A stretch of 64,000 nucleotides of DNA from Lacticaseibacillus nasuensis JCM 17158 (lineage in GTDB: Bacteria > Bacillota > Bacilli > Lactobacillales > Lactobacillaceae), in NCBI RefSeq assembly GCF_001434705.1, contig NZ_AZDJ01000003.1:124001-188000 (forward strand), read 5' to 3'. Below are positions 1 to 7,509 of this stretch, in pieces. The notes beneath the pieces were generated by a model. That model worked only from the letters and a program-made list of their open reading frames with translations. It did no database searches and was not told where the DNA came from. Position numbers and translations under genes: made by a program. Every line of letters starts with the position of its first letter. Position 1 is the stretch's first letter.

Positions 1-1
1 A

Positions 2-664
2 GTCGCCAAAGCCAGCCCGCACGCGCTCGGGGCAATCCTAGCCATCGGGATTCCGGCTAGCCTGACCAACTTCATGCAAAGCCTGGGCACGATGTTGTTG
101 AATCAGCGCCTCGCCGCGCACGGAGCCAATGCGGTGGCGGCGATGGGAATCGCCCAAAAAGTGTACATGATCGTGATGTTGATCATGGTCGGGTTTGCGT
201 TTGGCGCCCAGCCGTTGATTGGCTATAACTTCGGCGCCAAGGCGCGCCAGCGGCTCAACGAGATTCTGCGGTTCGATTTTCGAGTCGAAATCGGTTATGC
301 CTTAGTCGCCGCCGGGGTCTTGATTCTATTGGCCCCGCAAATCGTCGCGTTGTTCATGAACCAGCCAACCATCGTGGCCATGGGTAGCCTGATGTTGCGG
401 GCACTGTTGATCACCATGCCGTTCATCGGGGCGATTTTGGTGTTCACGACGGTGTTCCAGTCCGTGGGGCAGTCGCTTGACGCCTTAATCATGGCCATTG
501 CGCGCCAAGGCGTGATCTTCGCGGTGGTGTTGTGGCTGCTGCCGCAGTGGCTCGGCTTTGCCGGCATCGTCTGGGCGCAGGCGGTGAGTGACTTGCTCAC
601 CTGTGCGATTGGCTATGGCCTGTATCGCCACAGCAAAACGCTGTGGTGGCAACCAGCAGCGTAA
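2..664 (+). CDS. MATE-family multidrug efflux protein, C-terminal part (5' end outside window)
   Basis: The reading frame is already open at base 2 and runs to TAA at 664, so about 220 C-terminal residues of a longer protein (MATE pumps are usually about 450 residues) are visible. The fragment is strongly hydrophobic with about six membrane segments. It contains the family-like stretch around VGFAFGAQPLIGYNFGAK, where the GAQPLIGYNFGA pattern is typical of the MepA/DinF-like second half. MATE proteins export cationic drugs or metabolites using an H+ or Na+ gradient. The next gene converges from the other strand 14 bp away with no obvious terminator between them. The substrate cannot be told. 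Confidence 0.85.
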   Translation, partial: VAKASPHALGAILAIGIPASLTNFMQSLGTMLLNQRLAAHGANAVAAMGIAQKVYMIVMLIMVGFAFGAQPLIGYNFGAKARQRLNEILRFDFRVEIGYALVAAGVLILLAPQIVALFMNQPTIVAMGSLMLRALLITMPFIGAILVFTTVFQSVGQSLDALIMAIARQGVIFAVVLWLLPQWLGFAGIVWAQAVSDLLTCAIGYGLYRHSKTLWWQPAA

Positions 665-678
665 TCGTTGGGGGCCAC

Positions 679-1419
679 CTACGCGACGACGGTGAGTTCG
701 TGCAGGGTGTGACCAGCGGGATCGAGCAGGTGCAGCCAAGAGTTGGTGCTGCCGAAGTACAGGAACAACCCGACTTCGTTGACGCTTTTTAGCGTCACGT
801 CGGTGGTGAGCCGCCAGTTTGCGTCAATTGCATCGGCGTGTTCGCTGCGGAGCTGTTGGGCAAAGCGCGCGGAAAAACCCAGCGTGCCATCGGCGTTCAA
901 CGGGGCTTCGGCTTTCAGCTGGGCCCCGGCTTTGATCACCATGGCGCTGCGGCTGACCCAATACACGGTCGCCTGCGTGCCTTGATACGTCGTGGTGAAG
1001 GGCACCGTCGCGATCGCCTTACGCCAACTGTGACGCGGTTTGCCGCCAGCAGGTTTGGCCGGCGCGGTAAGGTCGATCCCTAGTAGCGTCATCAGTGGCG
1101 TCATCGCCGTCCACACCGCCGCGGTGGGTTTGGCGTAGTTGCTTGGCACGCGCTTTAAGTCCGCCGGCACCGCGACCTTACGTTTGCTGGTTTGAATCAG
1201 GCCGGCCAGGTAGCGGGTGAGGTAGATAGCCTCTGTGGTACTGGCCGGAAGCAGATTAATGGTGCGGGTGTAGGAACCGGTCGGCGTGACGTCTAGCGCG
1301 ACCAGCGTACCGGCGTTATCGTATAAGGTGGTGGCGCCGGCGACAGGCGAGGCGGCGACAATGACGGTACCGAAGTCGCCGGTAATGGTTAAGGTGTCGT
1401 GATCAAACGTGGTTGACAT
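679..1419 (-). CDS. Hypothetical protein, 246 aa
   Basis: I do not recognise this protein. The frame stays open upstream to 1626, but ATG at 1419 (MSTTFDHDTL) is the best start because GGAGGAAG lies just before it and the parS palindrome lies farther upstream. The protein has no signal peptide or membrane segment. It is rich in Thr, Ala and Val, with alternating polar and nonpolar residues that suggest beta structure. A middle section (about residues 75-130) is rich in Lys and Pro. It appears monocistronic and converges on the MATE gene. No function is proposed. Confidence 0.6.
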   Translation of the reverse strand: MSTTFDHDTLTITGDFGTVIVAASPVAGATTLYDNAGTLVALDVTPTGSYTRTINLLPASTTEAIYLTRYLAGLIQTSKRKVAVPADLKRVPSNYAKPTAAVWTAMTPLMTLLGIDLTAPAKPAGGKPRHSWRKAIATVPFTTTYQGTQATVYWVSRSAMVIKAGAQLKAEAPLNADGTLGFSARFAQQLRSEHADAIDANWRLTTDVTLKSVNEVGLFLYFGSTNSWLHLLDPAGHTLHELTVVA

Positions 1420-1453
1420 GAATCTTCCTCCGAACGTGGGTGCGGCGACACGT

Positions 1454-1469
1454 TGTTTCACGTGAAACA
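1454..1469. promoter_or_regulatory. parS centromere-like site (ParB/Spo0J or Noc-type palindrome)
   Basis: The 16 bases TGTTTCACGTGAAACA form a perfect palindrome (18 bp counting one more base pair each side). They match the bacterial parS consensus TGTTNCACGTGAAACA at every position. Such sites bind ParB/Spo0J and load SMC, and they cluster around the replication origin. The site lies between divergent genes, in the 157 bp between the starts at 1419 and 1577. parB itself is not in the window. Confidence 0.9.
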
Positions 1470-1576
1470 ATGTGCCGCCGGCAACGATGTGCTTGGTCCA
1501 TCCTAGCAGAGTTTGCGGTGAGAACCAAGCCGGTGATGGTGGTATAGTGAAGGCATCAGATAGGAGGGTGTTTGTG

Positions 1577-2104
1577 ATGGAAACAATGGCAACAATTCGC
1601 AGTCGGCACGCGATTCGGCAGTACACGGGGGCGGCGCCGAGCCCAGCGGCAATGGCTCAAATCGAAACTGCGCTGCAGGCCGCGCCAGTGGCGATGGGCG
1701 CCTATGATCACCTGCACGCAACGATCATTACCGATCCGGCGATACTCAAGGCCATCGACGATACGGCGGCGCGCCAATTCGGGCGCGCCAACATGTTGTA
1801 CGGCGCACCGGTGTTCATCTTACTGTCGGCCAAGCCGGCTCACGAAACGTTAGGCAACGCCGATTACGCAAGTGCCGGCATCGTCGTGCACAACATGGCC
1901 TTGGCCGCCACGGCGGCCGGCGTCGGCTGCTGTTACATCTGGGGAGCGGTGGCCGCATTGAACCAGGAACCGGCCACCGTGGCCAAGCTCAACCTGCCGG
2001 CGGGCTTTGTCCCGTGTTGCGGGCTGGTGCTGGGTGAGTTTGCCGGCGACTATGCGCCGCGGGAGATTCCTAGCGACCGCATCGGCATCAACCGGCTAGC
2101 ATAA
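1577..2104 (+). CDS. Nitroreductase-family FMN oxidoreductase, 175 aa
   Basis: This small flavin-dependent oxidoreductase probably reduces nitro compounds or quinones using NAD(P)H. The N-terminal TIRSRHAIRQYTG matches the nitroreductase opening, where the R-x-S-x-R-x-F/Y-like segment binds the FMN phosphate. The later GIVVHNMALAATAAGVGCCYIWG matches the second FMN-binding region (A-x-N-M-x-L-A-A-x-x-x-G-L-G-x-x-W/Y). ATG 1577 follows TAGGAGGG by 8 bases; GTG at 1574 in frame is possible but less well spaced. It is monocistronic, ending in a strong shared terminator. Confidence 0.85.
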   Translation: METMATIRSRHAIRQYTGAAPSPAAMAQIETALQAAPVAMGAYDHLHATIITDPAILKAIDDTAARQFGRANMLYGAPVFILLSAKPAHETLGNADYASAGIVVHNMALAATAAGVGCCYIWGAVAALNQEPATVAKLNLPAGFVPCCGLVLGEFAGDYAPREIPSDRIGINRLA

Positions 2105-2115
2105 TTGGCAAAACA

Positions 2116-2150
2116 ACAGGGGCCGCGCTTTTGCGCGACCCCTGTTTGTG
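2116..2150. terminator. Bidirectional rho-independent terminator
   Basis: The stem ACAGGGGCCGCGC pairs with GCGCGACCCCTGT around a short TTTT-containing loop. It has T-rich sequence after it and A-rich sequence before it. It lies between the convergent nitroreductase and permease genes. Confidence 0.8.
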
Positions 2151-2151
2151 G

Positions 2152-3666
2152 TTATTGTACCATGGTGCCGGCGAGGGCGGCTTGCCGCCGCGCGACGCGT
2201 TCGTAGATCTTGTACAGGCACAGACCGATCAAGCCGAACAGGATCGGGCCGATGATTTCGAGGAAGAGGTCCCAGTAGGCGCCGTCTTGCAGCGAATCCA
2301 CCACGGTGGAGATGACCCCCGCCAGCAGCAAGGCGTCGACCAGGCCGGTGACGATCCAGGTGGTACTCATCCGGTTGTAGATGACAAACGGCCGGTCGAG
2401 GTCTTTTCTCAGCTTAAAGAACGGGAAGGCCGTGACCAGGAAGAGGTAAGGCACCGTCGAGGAGATGTTGTCCATCAGCGTGAGGACGTTGTAGAAGCCC
2501 TCGGCGTTGCGCCCGCCGAAGCTGGTCAAGGCAATCAACACGCACACTACCAGCGCCTGGAACCACATCGCGTTGGCGGGCATGTCCGCTGCGTTCAGCT
2601 TGGCAAAGTTACCCGGCCACAACTTGCGTGGCGTCCCTAAGATGAAGGATTTAATCGGCATGTAGACGATGACGAAAAACGACCCGAAGTAGCTCAGCAA
2701 CATAGTGAAGGCCGAGAAGCGGGCAAACCAGAAGCTCAGGGTTTGACTCGCCGCTCCGCTGAGCCCGAAGGATTGCCCAACGACCAGCCCCAGGTTGCTC
2801 ATCAAGACGTACGTCGTGTTGCCGAGGTTGGCGCTGGTGCCCTTGAACATCTTGGTCCAGTTGCTCGACGCGCCCCACAAGAGAATCAAGGCGGCGTAAA
2901 TCAGCGTGATGGCAATGGCCCCGGCGACCATCGCCCGCGGGAAGTTGCGCTTGGCGTTGGTCATGCGGTCGGAGACGCTGCCCAGCGCCTCGATGCCGGC
3001 GTAGGCGTACACGGCGAAGATGATGAACGACAGCATTTCCGCGGGGCCTTGGTAGCCGGTACGAGGTGATTGCAGGAAGTTCTTCACCGTCACGGGTTCG
3101 GCAAAGCGAAAGCCGTTTTTCGCCAAGAGCACCAGGCTCACCGTGGCGAACACGGCGGTGAGGGCCAACGCGGCGATGCCGCCGATGCCGGCGAGCTTGG
3201 CGACCTTGCCCAGCCCGCGGGTGGCAATCAAGGTCACCACCAGGAAAAAGGCGATGGACATCAGGCCGATGGTGGCCGTGGAGCTGAGACCAAACAGGCT
3301 CCAGGAGCCGGTGGAGTCGCGCCCGGTCAGCGTGGTGGCCAGCATGATCCAGATTTTCGACACGGTCGATACGATCAGGATGACCCAGCTGGCCAGCCAC
3401 ACGAAGCCGCCGATGAAGGCCCACTTGGCGCCGATGCCGTTCTTCAACCAGGCATACACGCCGCCTTCATCCGCGTGCAAGGTGGCGCCATACTCGGCAA
3501 ACATCAAGCTGCTGGGGATGAAGAACAGCGCGGCGGCCAGCACGTACCAAATGATGCCGGAAAAACCCATCGTGTAATAGGCGATGCTGGTGTTGTCAAA
3601 GGCAAAGGCCGAGGTGAAGATCATCAACATCACGGCGATAAAGCTAACGGTTTTGGTTTTCGTCAT
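2152..3666 (-). CDS. yjeM: YjeM-like amino acid permease, APC superfamily, 504 aa
   Basis: A 12-segment membrane permease that resembles E. coli YjeM over its length. The similarity includes the N-terminal LMIFTSAF.F, the AEYGA...EGGVYAW..N segment, the long TM-loop pattern SFIIFAVYAYAGIEALG and the conserved DLDRPFVI near the C-terminus. APC proteins of the glutamate/GABA-type group exchange or import amino acids. The gene starts 12 bp after hisD ends and has no promoter of its own, so it shares the His-type T-box leader. That context suggests a substrate that is histidine, histidinol or a precursor. The substrate is inference; the family is well supported. Confidence 0.85.
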   Translation of the reverse strand: MTKTKTVSFIAVMLMIFTSAFAFDNTSIAYYTMGFSGIIWYVLAAALFFIPSSLMFAEYGATLHADEGGVYAWLKNGIGAKWAFIGGFVWLASWVILIVSTVSKIWIMLATTLTGRDSTGSWSLFGLSSTATIGLMSIAFFLVVTLIATRGLGKVAKLAGIGGIAALALTAVFATVSLVLLAKNGFRFAEPVTVKNFLQSPRTGYQGPAEMLSFIIFAVYAYAGIEALGSVSDRMTNAKRNFPRAMVAGAIAITLIYAALILLWGASSNWTKMFKGTSANLGNTTYVLMSNLGLVVGQSFGLSGAASQTLSFWFARFSAFTMLLSYFGSFFVIVYMPIKSFILGTPRKLWPGNFAKLNAADMPANAMWFQALVVCVLIALTSFGGRNAEGFYNVLTLMDNISSTVPYLFLVTAFPFFKLRKDLDRPFVIYNRMSTTWIVTGLVDALLLAGVISTVVDSLQDGAYWDLFLEIIGPILFGLIGLCLYKIYERVARRQAALAGTMVQ

Positions 3667-3678
3667 AGGGCAGACTCC

Positions 3679-4965
3679 TTATTGATCGTTGCGGAAGCGG
3701 CTTTCAACGGCTCTGGCGTGAGCTTCCAGGCCTTCGGTGCGGGCCAAGGTGGTGATGGCACTTTCCTCACGGGCCAAGGCGGCCTTGGAATAGGTGATGA
3801 ACTGGGTGCGTTTCATGAAGTCCGTGACCCCCAGTGCCGAGAAGAAGCGCGAAGTGCCACCGGTGGGCAGGATATGGTTCGGCCCGGCGACGTAATCGCC
3901 GACGGGTTCGGAAGCGGCAAAGCCGAGAAAGACGCTGCCGGCGTTTTGAATCAGGCTGAGGTATTGCGCGGCGTCTGGCAGCTGGACCTCCAAGTGTTCC
4001 GGCGCAATGGCGTTCATCACGGCAAACGCGGCGGGCAAATCGGGGACCAAGGCGATGAAGCCTTCGTTTTCCACGCTGGCCCGGGCGATTTCCTCGCGCG
4101 GCAGGGTGGTGAGTTGCCGGTCGATGGCCGCCGACACGGCGGTGGCAAAGTCACGGTCTGGGGTGACCAGCATCGGGCGCGAGCGCTTGTCGTGTTCGGC
4201 CTGAGACAACAAGTCAGCGGCGACGTTTTCCGGGTCGGCCGCGGCGTTGGCAATCACACCGATTTCCGACGGGCCGGCGATCATGTCGATGGAGACGGTG
4301 CCGAAGACCTGCTTCTTGGCAGTGGCAACGAAGATGTTCCCGGGACCGGTGATTTTATCGACCCGCGGAATCGATTCGGTGCCATAGGCCAAGGCGGCGA
4401 TGGCTTGCGCGCCGCCGACTTGATACACCTCGGTGACGCCGGCAATCTTGGCGGCGGTGAGCACGCTTTGGTTGAGGCCGTCCGCTTGTGGCGGGGTGAC
4501 CAAGGCGATCCGCGCAACCCCGGCAATCTTGGCCGGTAAGACGTTCATCAGAATCGAGCTCGGGTACGCCGCGGTGCCGCCTGGAACGTAGACGCCGACT
4601 GCGGCCAGCGGCGTGATCCGCTCGCCTCGCATGACGCCGGGTTGTTCCGTGTCGACAAAACCGGTGGCCTTTTCCTTTTGGTGGTAGCTGATAATGTTGC
4701 GCTTGGCCAACTCGAGGGCGGCGATGAGGTCCTGCGGGGCGTTGGCGTAGGCGTCGTCGATGGCGCTTTGCGGCACGCGCAGGTCGGTTAAATCGGCGTT
4801 GTCGAATTGCTTTTCGTAGCGGCGAATGGCGGCGTCGCCTTCCGTGCGCACCGCGGTGAGAATCGCGGCCACGCTGGCTTCAACGGCTGGGTCGCTGGCG
4901 GCCACGGCGGAGCGCTTGGCGGCATAGGCAATGGTGTCTGCTAACGGTAAATCGATAATTTTCAT
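3679..4965 (-). CDS. hisD: Histidinol dehydrogenase, 428 aa
   Basis: HisD carries out the last two oxidations of histidine synthesis, L-histidinol to L-histidine with 2 NAD+. Length is normal for the family. The Zn and catalytic motifs are visible: GPGNIFVA and AGPSEIGV; SQAEHDKRS (Zn-binding Gln and His); APEHLEV (catalytic Glu-His pair); VGDYVAGPNHILPT (Zn Asp); and the last Zn His in LEAHARAV. It is an active-looking enzyme. No other his gene is in the window. It is the first gene after a T-box leader with a CAC specifier and is followed at once by a permease, which suggests a small histidinol salvage or histidine supply operon. Confidence 0.95.
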   Translation of the reverse strand: MKIIDLPLADTIAYAAKRSAVAASDPAVEASVAAILTAVRTEGDAAIRRYEKQFDNADLTDLRVPQSAIDDAYANAPQDLIAALELAKRNIISYHQKEKATGFVDTEQPGVMRGERITPLAAVGVYVPGGTAAYPSSILMNVLPAKIAGVARIALVTPPQADGLNQSVLTAAKIAGVTEVYQVGGAQAIAALAYGTESIPRVDKITGPGNIFVATAKKQVFGTVSIDMIAGPSEIGVIANAAADPENVAADLLSQAEHDKRSRPMLVTPDRDFATAVSAAIDRQLTTLPREEIARASVENEGFIALVPDLPAAFAVMNAIAPEHLEVQLPDAAQYLSLIQNAGSVFLGFAASEPVGDYVAGPNHILPTGGTSRFFSALGVTDFMKRTQFITYSKAALAREESAITTLARTEGLEAHARAVESRFRNDQ

Positions 4966-5010
4966 GATTTCTTCTCCTTTTGGGCACGCAGGGTGTGGCT
5001 GGTCAGCGCG

Positions 5011-5280
5011 AAAAAAAATCGCCCTCGAAGATCAATTGATCTTCGAGGGCGATTTTGTCGCTGTGCCACCTCGGTTCGCCTTCCCCTTGCGAGGTTGGCC
5101 TTACGTTGCCACCGCTTCGGCGGCCGTAGCGACTGAAGTGGGGTAACCGAGATAACGCGACGAGCGGTTCGGCCTAACGCAAGCGCTCAGCCAAACGGTT
5201 AGTTCCGGATGTGATTCGTCATCACTCATCATCGACTCGCAGCACCCGTCGACTCTCTGAGATGAGGAAATGACTACTAT
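5011..5280 (-). ncRNA. T-box riboswitch leader, probably histidine-specific
   Basis: Read on the minus strand, the leader holds the T-box core CGAGGTGGCACAGCG (5059-5073), followed by a terminator. The terminator stem AAAATCGCCCTCGAAGAT pairs with ATCTTCGAGGGCGATTTT and is followed by a U run (5011-5055). Upstream is a stem I region with an AGAGAG-like opening, a GGGTGCTGCGAG distal loop and the specifier context GACGAATCACATCCGG, in which CAC (5211-5213) is a His codon. Uncharged tRNA-His would favour the antiterminator and turn on hisD and yjeM. The specifier call agrees with the downstream gene. Confidence 0.9.
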
Positions 5281-5318
5281 TCCGGTCAGAACCTTTAACG
5301 TTCTTTTAATTTATGGTT

Positions 5319-5347
5319 AATGTACGCGCAATAAATCGCCTTGTCAA
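5319..5347 (-). promoter_or_regulatory. Promoter of the T-box-hisD-yjeM unit
   Basis: On the minus strand TTGACA (5342-5347) and TACATT (5319-5324) are separated by exactly 17 bp. The T-box leader begins about 40 bp downstream. Confidence 0.75.
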
Positions 5348-5357
5348 CATTTTGGCC

Positions 5358-5387
5358 AAAAAAAATCAGCGCCGGCTAGCGACGCTG
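5358..5387 (-). terminator. Terminator after the 36-aa gene
   Basis: On the minus strand CAGCG-t-CG pairs with CG-g-CGCTG around a CTAGC loop and is followed by eight T residues. It lies 16 bp after the stop of the small gene at 5403, so that gene has its own transcript end. Confidence 0.7.
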
Positions 5388-5402
5388 AATCCTCAAGCGG
5401 CA

Positions 5403-5513
5403 TTACCGCTGCACTGGCATGGGAATGTAAGGGTGATGGCGGCGCGTCAGCAGCGCGGCGGTTAAGGCCGCGGTGCCAACCGATAGTAGCGAAATTAGCG
5501 AGAGCATTTTCAT
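5403..5513 (-). CDS. Small hydrophobic protein, 36 aa
   Basis: The ATG at 5513 follows AAAGGAG at good spacing, and the frame ends with TAA at 5403, followed by a terminator. The product starts MKMLSLISLLSVGTAALTAA, a single hydrophobic helix of about 20 residues, and ends in a basic, Pro-rich tail (RRHHPYIPMPVQR). It could be a membrane microprotein. It lies between the T-box operon promoter and the downstream ends of the VIT genes, and is probably transcribed with or after them. I do not recognise a family. Confidence 0.6.
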   Translation of the reverse strand: MKMLSLISLLSVGTAALTAALLTRRHHPYIPMPVQR

Positions 5514-5588
5514 GAGCAAGGCTCCTTTCTGGATACTGTCATTATCGCCGTCTAGTTTGAAGAAGCTGTGACAAAGGTGGGAGGAAAC

Positions 5589-6290
5589 TCACATGAGTTG
5601 GCCGATGCCATAGTGGATGATCATGGTGATGATGCCGATGATGACGTTGCGCGTCATCGCCGTTTTGACCAAGCCGTCACCGAACTTCGCGGACAGGTAG
5701 CCGGTGAGGGTCACGGAGAACAGTACGGCGAGGATTGTGCCGGGCCACTGCCAGGCCACGGGCAGGAAGGTCATCGCCACTAAGGGGAAGATGCCACCGC
5801 TGGCCGCAGAAACCAGTGAGGAAAAGGCCGCGTCCCACGGGTTCATAAAGTGGCCTAGCTGCAGTTGGTACTTCACGCGAATCACCGTGCCCAAGGCGTC
5901 CTTGTGCATGAGTTCCGTGGCGATTTGCTCAGCGGTCGCCTCGGTCACGCCGCGGCGGACGTAGTAGTTGGTGACGGCATGCAACTCGGCGGCGGGGTCG
6001 TCTTTGAGCAGTCTGGCTTCACCGGCCACCACGGCGGCTTCGGTGTCTTTTTGCGAGCTAACGCTGGCGTATTCGCCGCTGGCCATGGAAAACGCGCAGG
6101 CCAGCAAGTCGGCCAACCCGGCGATGAAAATCGTGAAGTGATCCGTCGTCGCGGCGGCCACGGAGAACAAGACGCCGACTACGGTCAAGATGCCATCATT
6201 GGCGCCCAACACGCCCGCCCGTAAGGTGTTGGCGCGCTCGGCCATGGTTTGTTTCTGCTTCTTTGGTTTTGTGGTTACGGTTCCCATCAT
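5589..6290 (-). CDS. VIT1/CCC1-family Fe2+/Mn2+ transporter, 233 aa
   Basis: VIT-family proteins move Fe2+ or Mn2+ across the membrane, usually for detoxification. The N-terminal motif ANTLRAGVLGANDGILTVVGVL matches the family start, followed by a second helix with ACAFSMASGEYASVSSQKD, where the Met and Glu metal-site residues lie. A cytosolic Glu-rich helix follows, then three C-terminal membrane helices. ATG 6290 is preferred because GGAGG lies 9 bases upstream; a GTG at 6299 is too close to the ribosome binding site. It is paralogous to the next gene upstream and only 12 bp separates the two, so they are co-transcribed. Confidence 0.9.
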   Translation of the reverse strand: MMGTVTTKPKKQKQTMAERANTLRAGVLGANDGILTVVGVLFSVAAATTDHFTIFIAGLADLLACAFSMASGEYASVSSQKDTEAAVVAGEARLLKDDPAAELHAVTNYYVRRGVTEATAEQIATELMHKDALGTVIRVKYQLQLGHFMNPWDAAFSSLVSAASGGIFPLVAMTFLPVAWQWPGTILAVLFSVTLTGYLSAKFGDGLVKTAMTRNVIIGIITMIIHYGIGQLM

Positions 6291-6302
6291 GGTGAGCACC
6301 TC

Positions 6303-6983
6303 CTACCGTGCGAACAGGCTGCCAATGCCGTAAGTGACAATCATCGTTAAGATGCCGGCGACCACGTTGCGCAGTGCCGCCTTCCACGGGTTGGCCTTGC
6401 CCAGCACCGCCGCCGCGTAACCGGTGAAGGTTAAGGCGAAGATCACGGCGAGCACCGTGGCGATGACCTTAATGGCTGGCGGGAAAAAGGTGATGGCCAC
6501 CAGCGGCAAAATCGAGCCGGTGGGAAACGCGATCATGGACGCCAAGGCCGCGGCCACCGCGCTGGTTTCTTCCTTGGGGTCAAAACCGTAGCGTTCGCGC
6601 ACCGCGATGTCCAAGGAGTCCTCATGCGCCATCATTTCCGTGGCCGCCTTGGCGGCTAGCGCCGGTGAAATCCCGGTGGCGTGATACTGATTGGCAATGT
6701 AGTCGATTTCGCCTTGGCGGTTCGTGGCCAATGCCGCTTGCTCTTTTTGAATCGCGCGTTTTTCACTGTCGCGCTGGGAGTTCACCGAGACGTATTCGCC
6801 CATCGCCATGGACACCGTGCCGGCCAGCATGCCCGACAGTCCCGATAGGAGAATGGCAGCGTTGTTGTTGGTCGCGCCAGCCACCCCGATGACGATGCCC
6901 GCCACGCTGAGGATGCCATCATTGGCCCCCATCACGCTGGCCCGCATGACGTTGATTTTTTCTGCTAAGCCCATTGTCTTCAT
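6303..6983 (-). CDS. VIT1/CCC1-family Fe2+/Mn2+ transporter, 226 aa
   Basis: Same family and layout as its downstream paralogue: MRASVMGANDGILSVAGIVIGVAGA, then AGTVSMAMGEYVSVNSQRDSE, a charged helix, and C-terminal helices ending GIGSLFAR. ATG 6983 has GAGGGG just upstream; the GTG at 6998 overlaps that site and is unlikely. It is the first gene of a two-gene unit. A palindrome resembling a Fur/PerR box lies 38 bp upstream, so metal control is plausible. Two tandem VIT proteins may form a hetero-pair or handle different metals; this cannot be decided from sequence. Confidence 0.9.
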   Translation of the reverse strand: MKTMGLAEKINVMRASVMGANDGILSVAGIVIGVAGATNNNAAILLSGLSGMLAGTVSMAMGEYVSVNSQRDSEKRAIQKEQAALATNRQGEIDYIANQYHATGISPALAAKAATEMMAHEDSLDIAVRERYGFDPKEETSAVAAALASMIAFPTGSILPLVAITFFPPAIKVIATVLAVIFALTFTGYAAAVLGKANPWKAALRNVVAGILTMIVTYGIGSLFAR

Positions 6984-7020
6984 GCAATCGCCCCTCACAC
7001 ATTAGAATGGTTCTAAAGAC

Positions 7021-7034
7021 ACAATCATTATTGT
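7021..7034. promoter_or_regulatory. Possible Fur/PerR-type operator before the VIT genes
   Basis: ACAATCATTATTGT is an inverted repeat that contains AATCATTAT, the core of the classical Fur-family box. It lies in the short gap upstream of the two VIT genes. No regulator gene is nearby. Confidence 0.45.
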
Positions 7035-7077
7035 AAGGCTCGGTTCCCGTGAATGCAAGGCGGAACGACGGGCATGG

Positions 7078-7509
7078 CTAGCGAATGACCAGGACCGAAA
7101 TCGGGGCGTGCTTGGCCATGTAGGCAGCTTGGCTACCAAAGTATTTCGCCGGGGCGGGTTTTGCCGCCGCACCGATGATGAGCAGGTCGGGCTGGTATTG
7201 CGGAATCAGCGTCTTGACGATCACCTCGCCGGGGTCGCCTTCGCCGATCACTGCCTGCACCGGCTGAATCCCGGCTTGAGTGGCCAAGGCGCAGTATTCG
7301 TTGAGGTGGGCCTCAAGCGCGGCGCGTTCGCCGTGGATATAGTCCTTGGACAGCGCCTGATACACATTCATGTCATCAGCTTCGAGAATCGAGGCGATAA
7401 TCAGCGCCGCGCCGTCCGCCTTGGCGCGGTGCAGCGCGTATTGAAAGGCGGCTAGGGCGTCGGGCGAGTCATCGACGCCAACGAGAATCTTGTGAAAGTC
7501 TGTTGTCAT
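7078..7509 (-). CDS. Universal stress protein, UspA family, 143 aa
   Basis: Single UspA domain. It starts with ILVGVDDSPDALAAFQYAL, the usual first strand with the Asp of the nucleotide site. It ends with GAAAKPAPAKYFGSQAAYMAKHAPISVLVIR, which lines up with the ATP-binding G-x2-G-x9-G-S/T region but has Ala where the canonical first Gly stands, so nucleotide binding is uncertain. Its ATG overlaps the mntH stop codon (TAATG), so translation is coupled to the manganese transporter. A role in metal or oxidative stress is inference from that link. Confidence 0.9.
   Translation of the reverse strand: MTTDFHKILVGVDDSPDALAAFQYALHRAKADGAALIIASILEADDMNVYQALSKDYIHGERAALEAHLNEYCALATQAGIQPVQAVIGEGDPGEVIVKTLIPQYQPDLLIIGAAAKPAPAKYFGSQAAYMAKHAPISVLVIR

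Noticed and set aside
1420-1626. Upstream extension of the 246-aa gene to 1626
   Set aside because: The extension would run through the parS palindrome and into the nitroreductase gene. The ATG at 1419 has a strong ribosome site.
3070-4539. Long plus-strand open frame (489 codons) antisense to hisD and yjeM
   Set aside because: It is Gly/Gln/His/Asp-rich with no recognisable domain, no ribosome site, and lies opposite two well-conserved genes. It is a by-product of GC-rich codon use.
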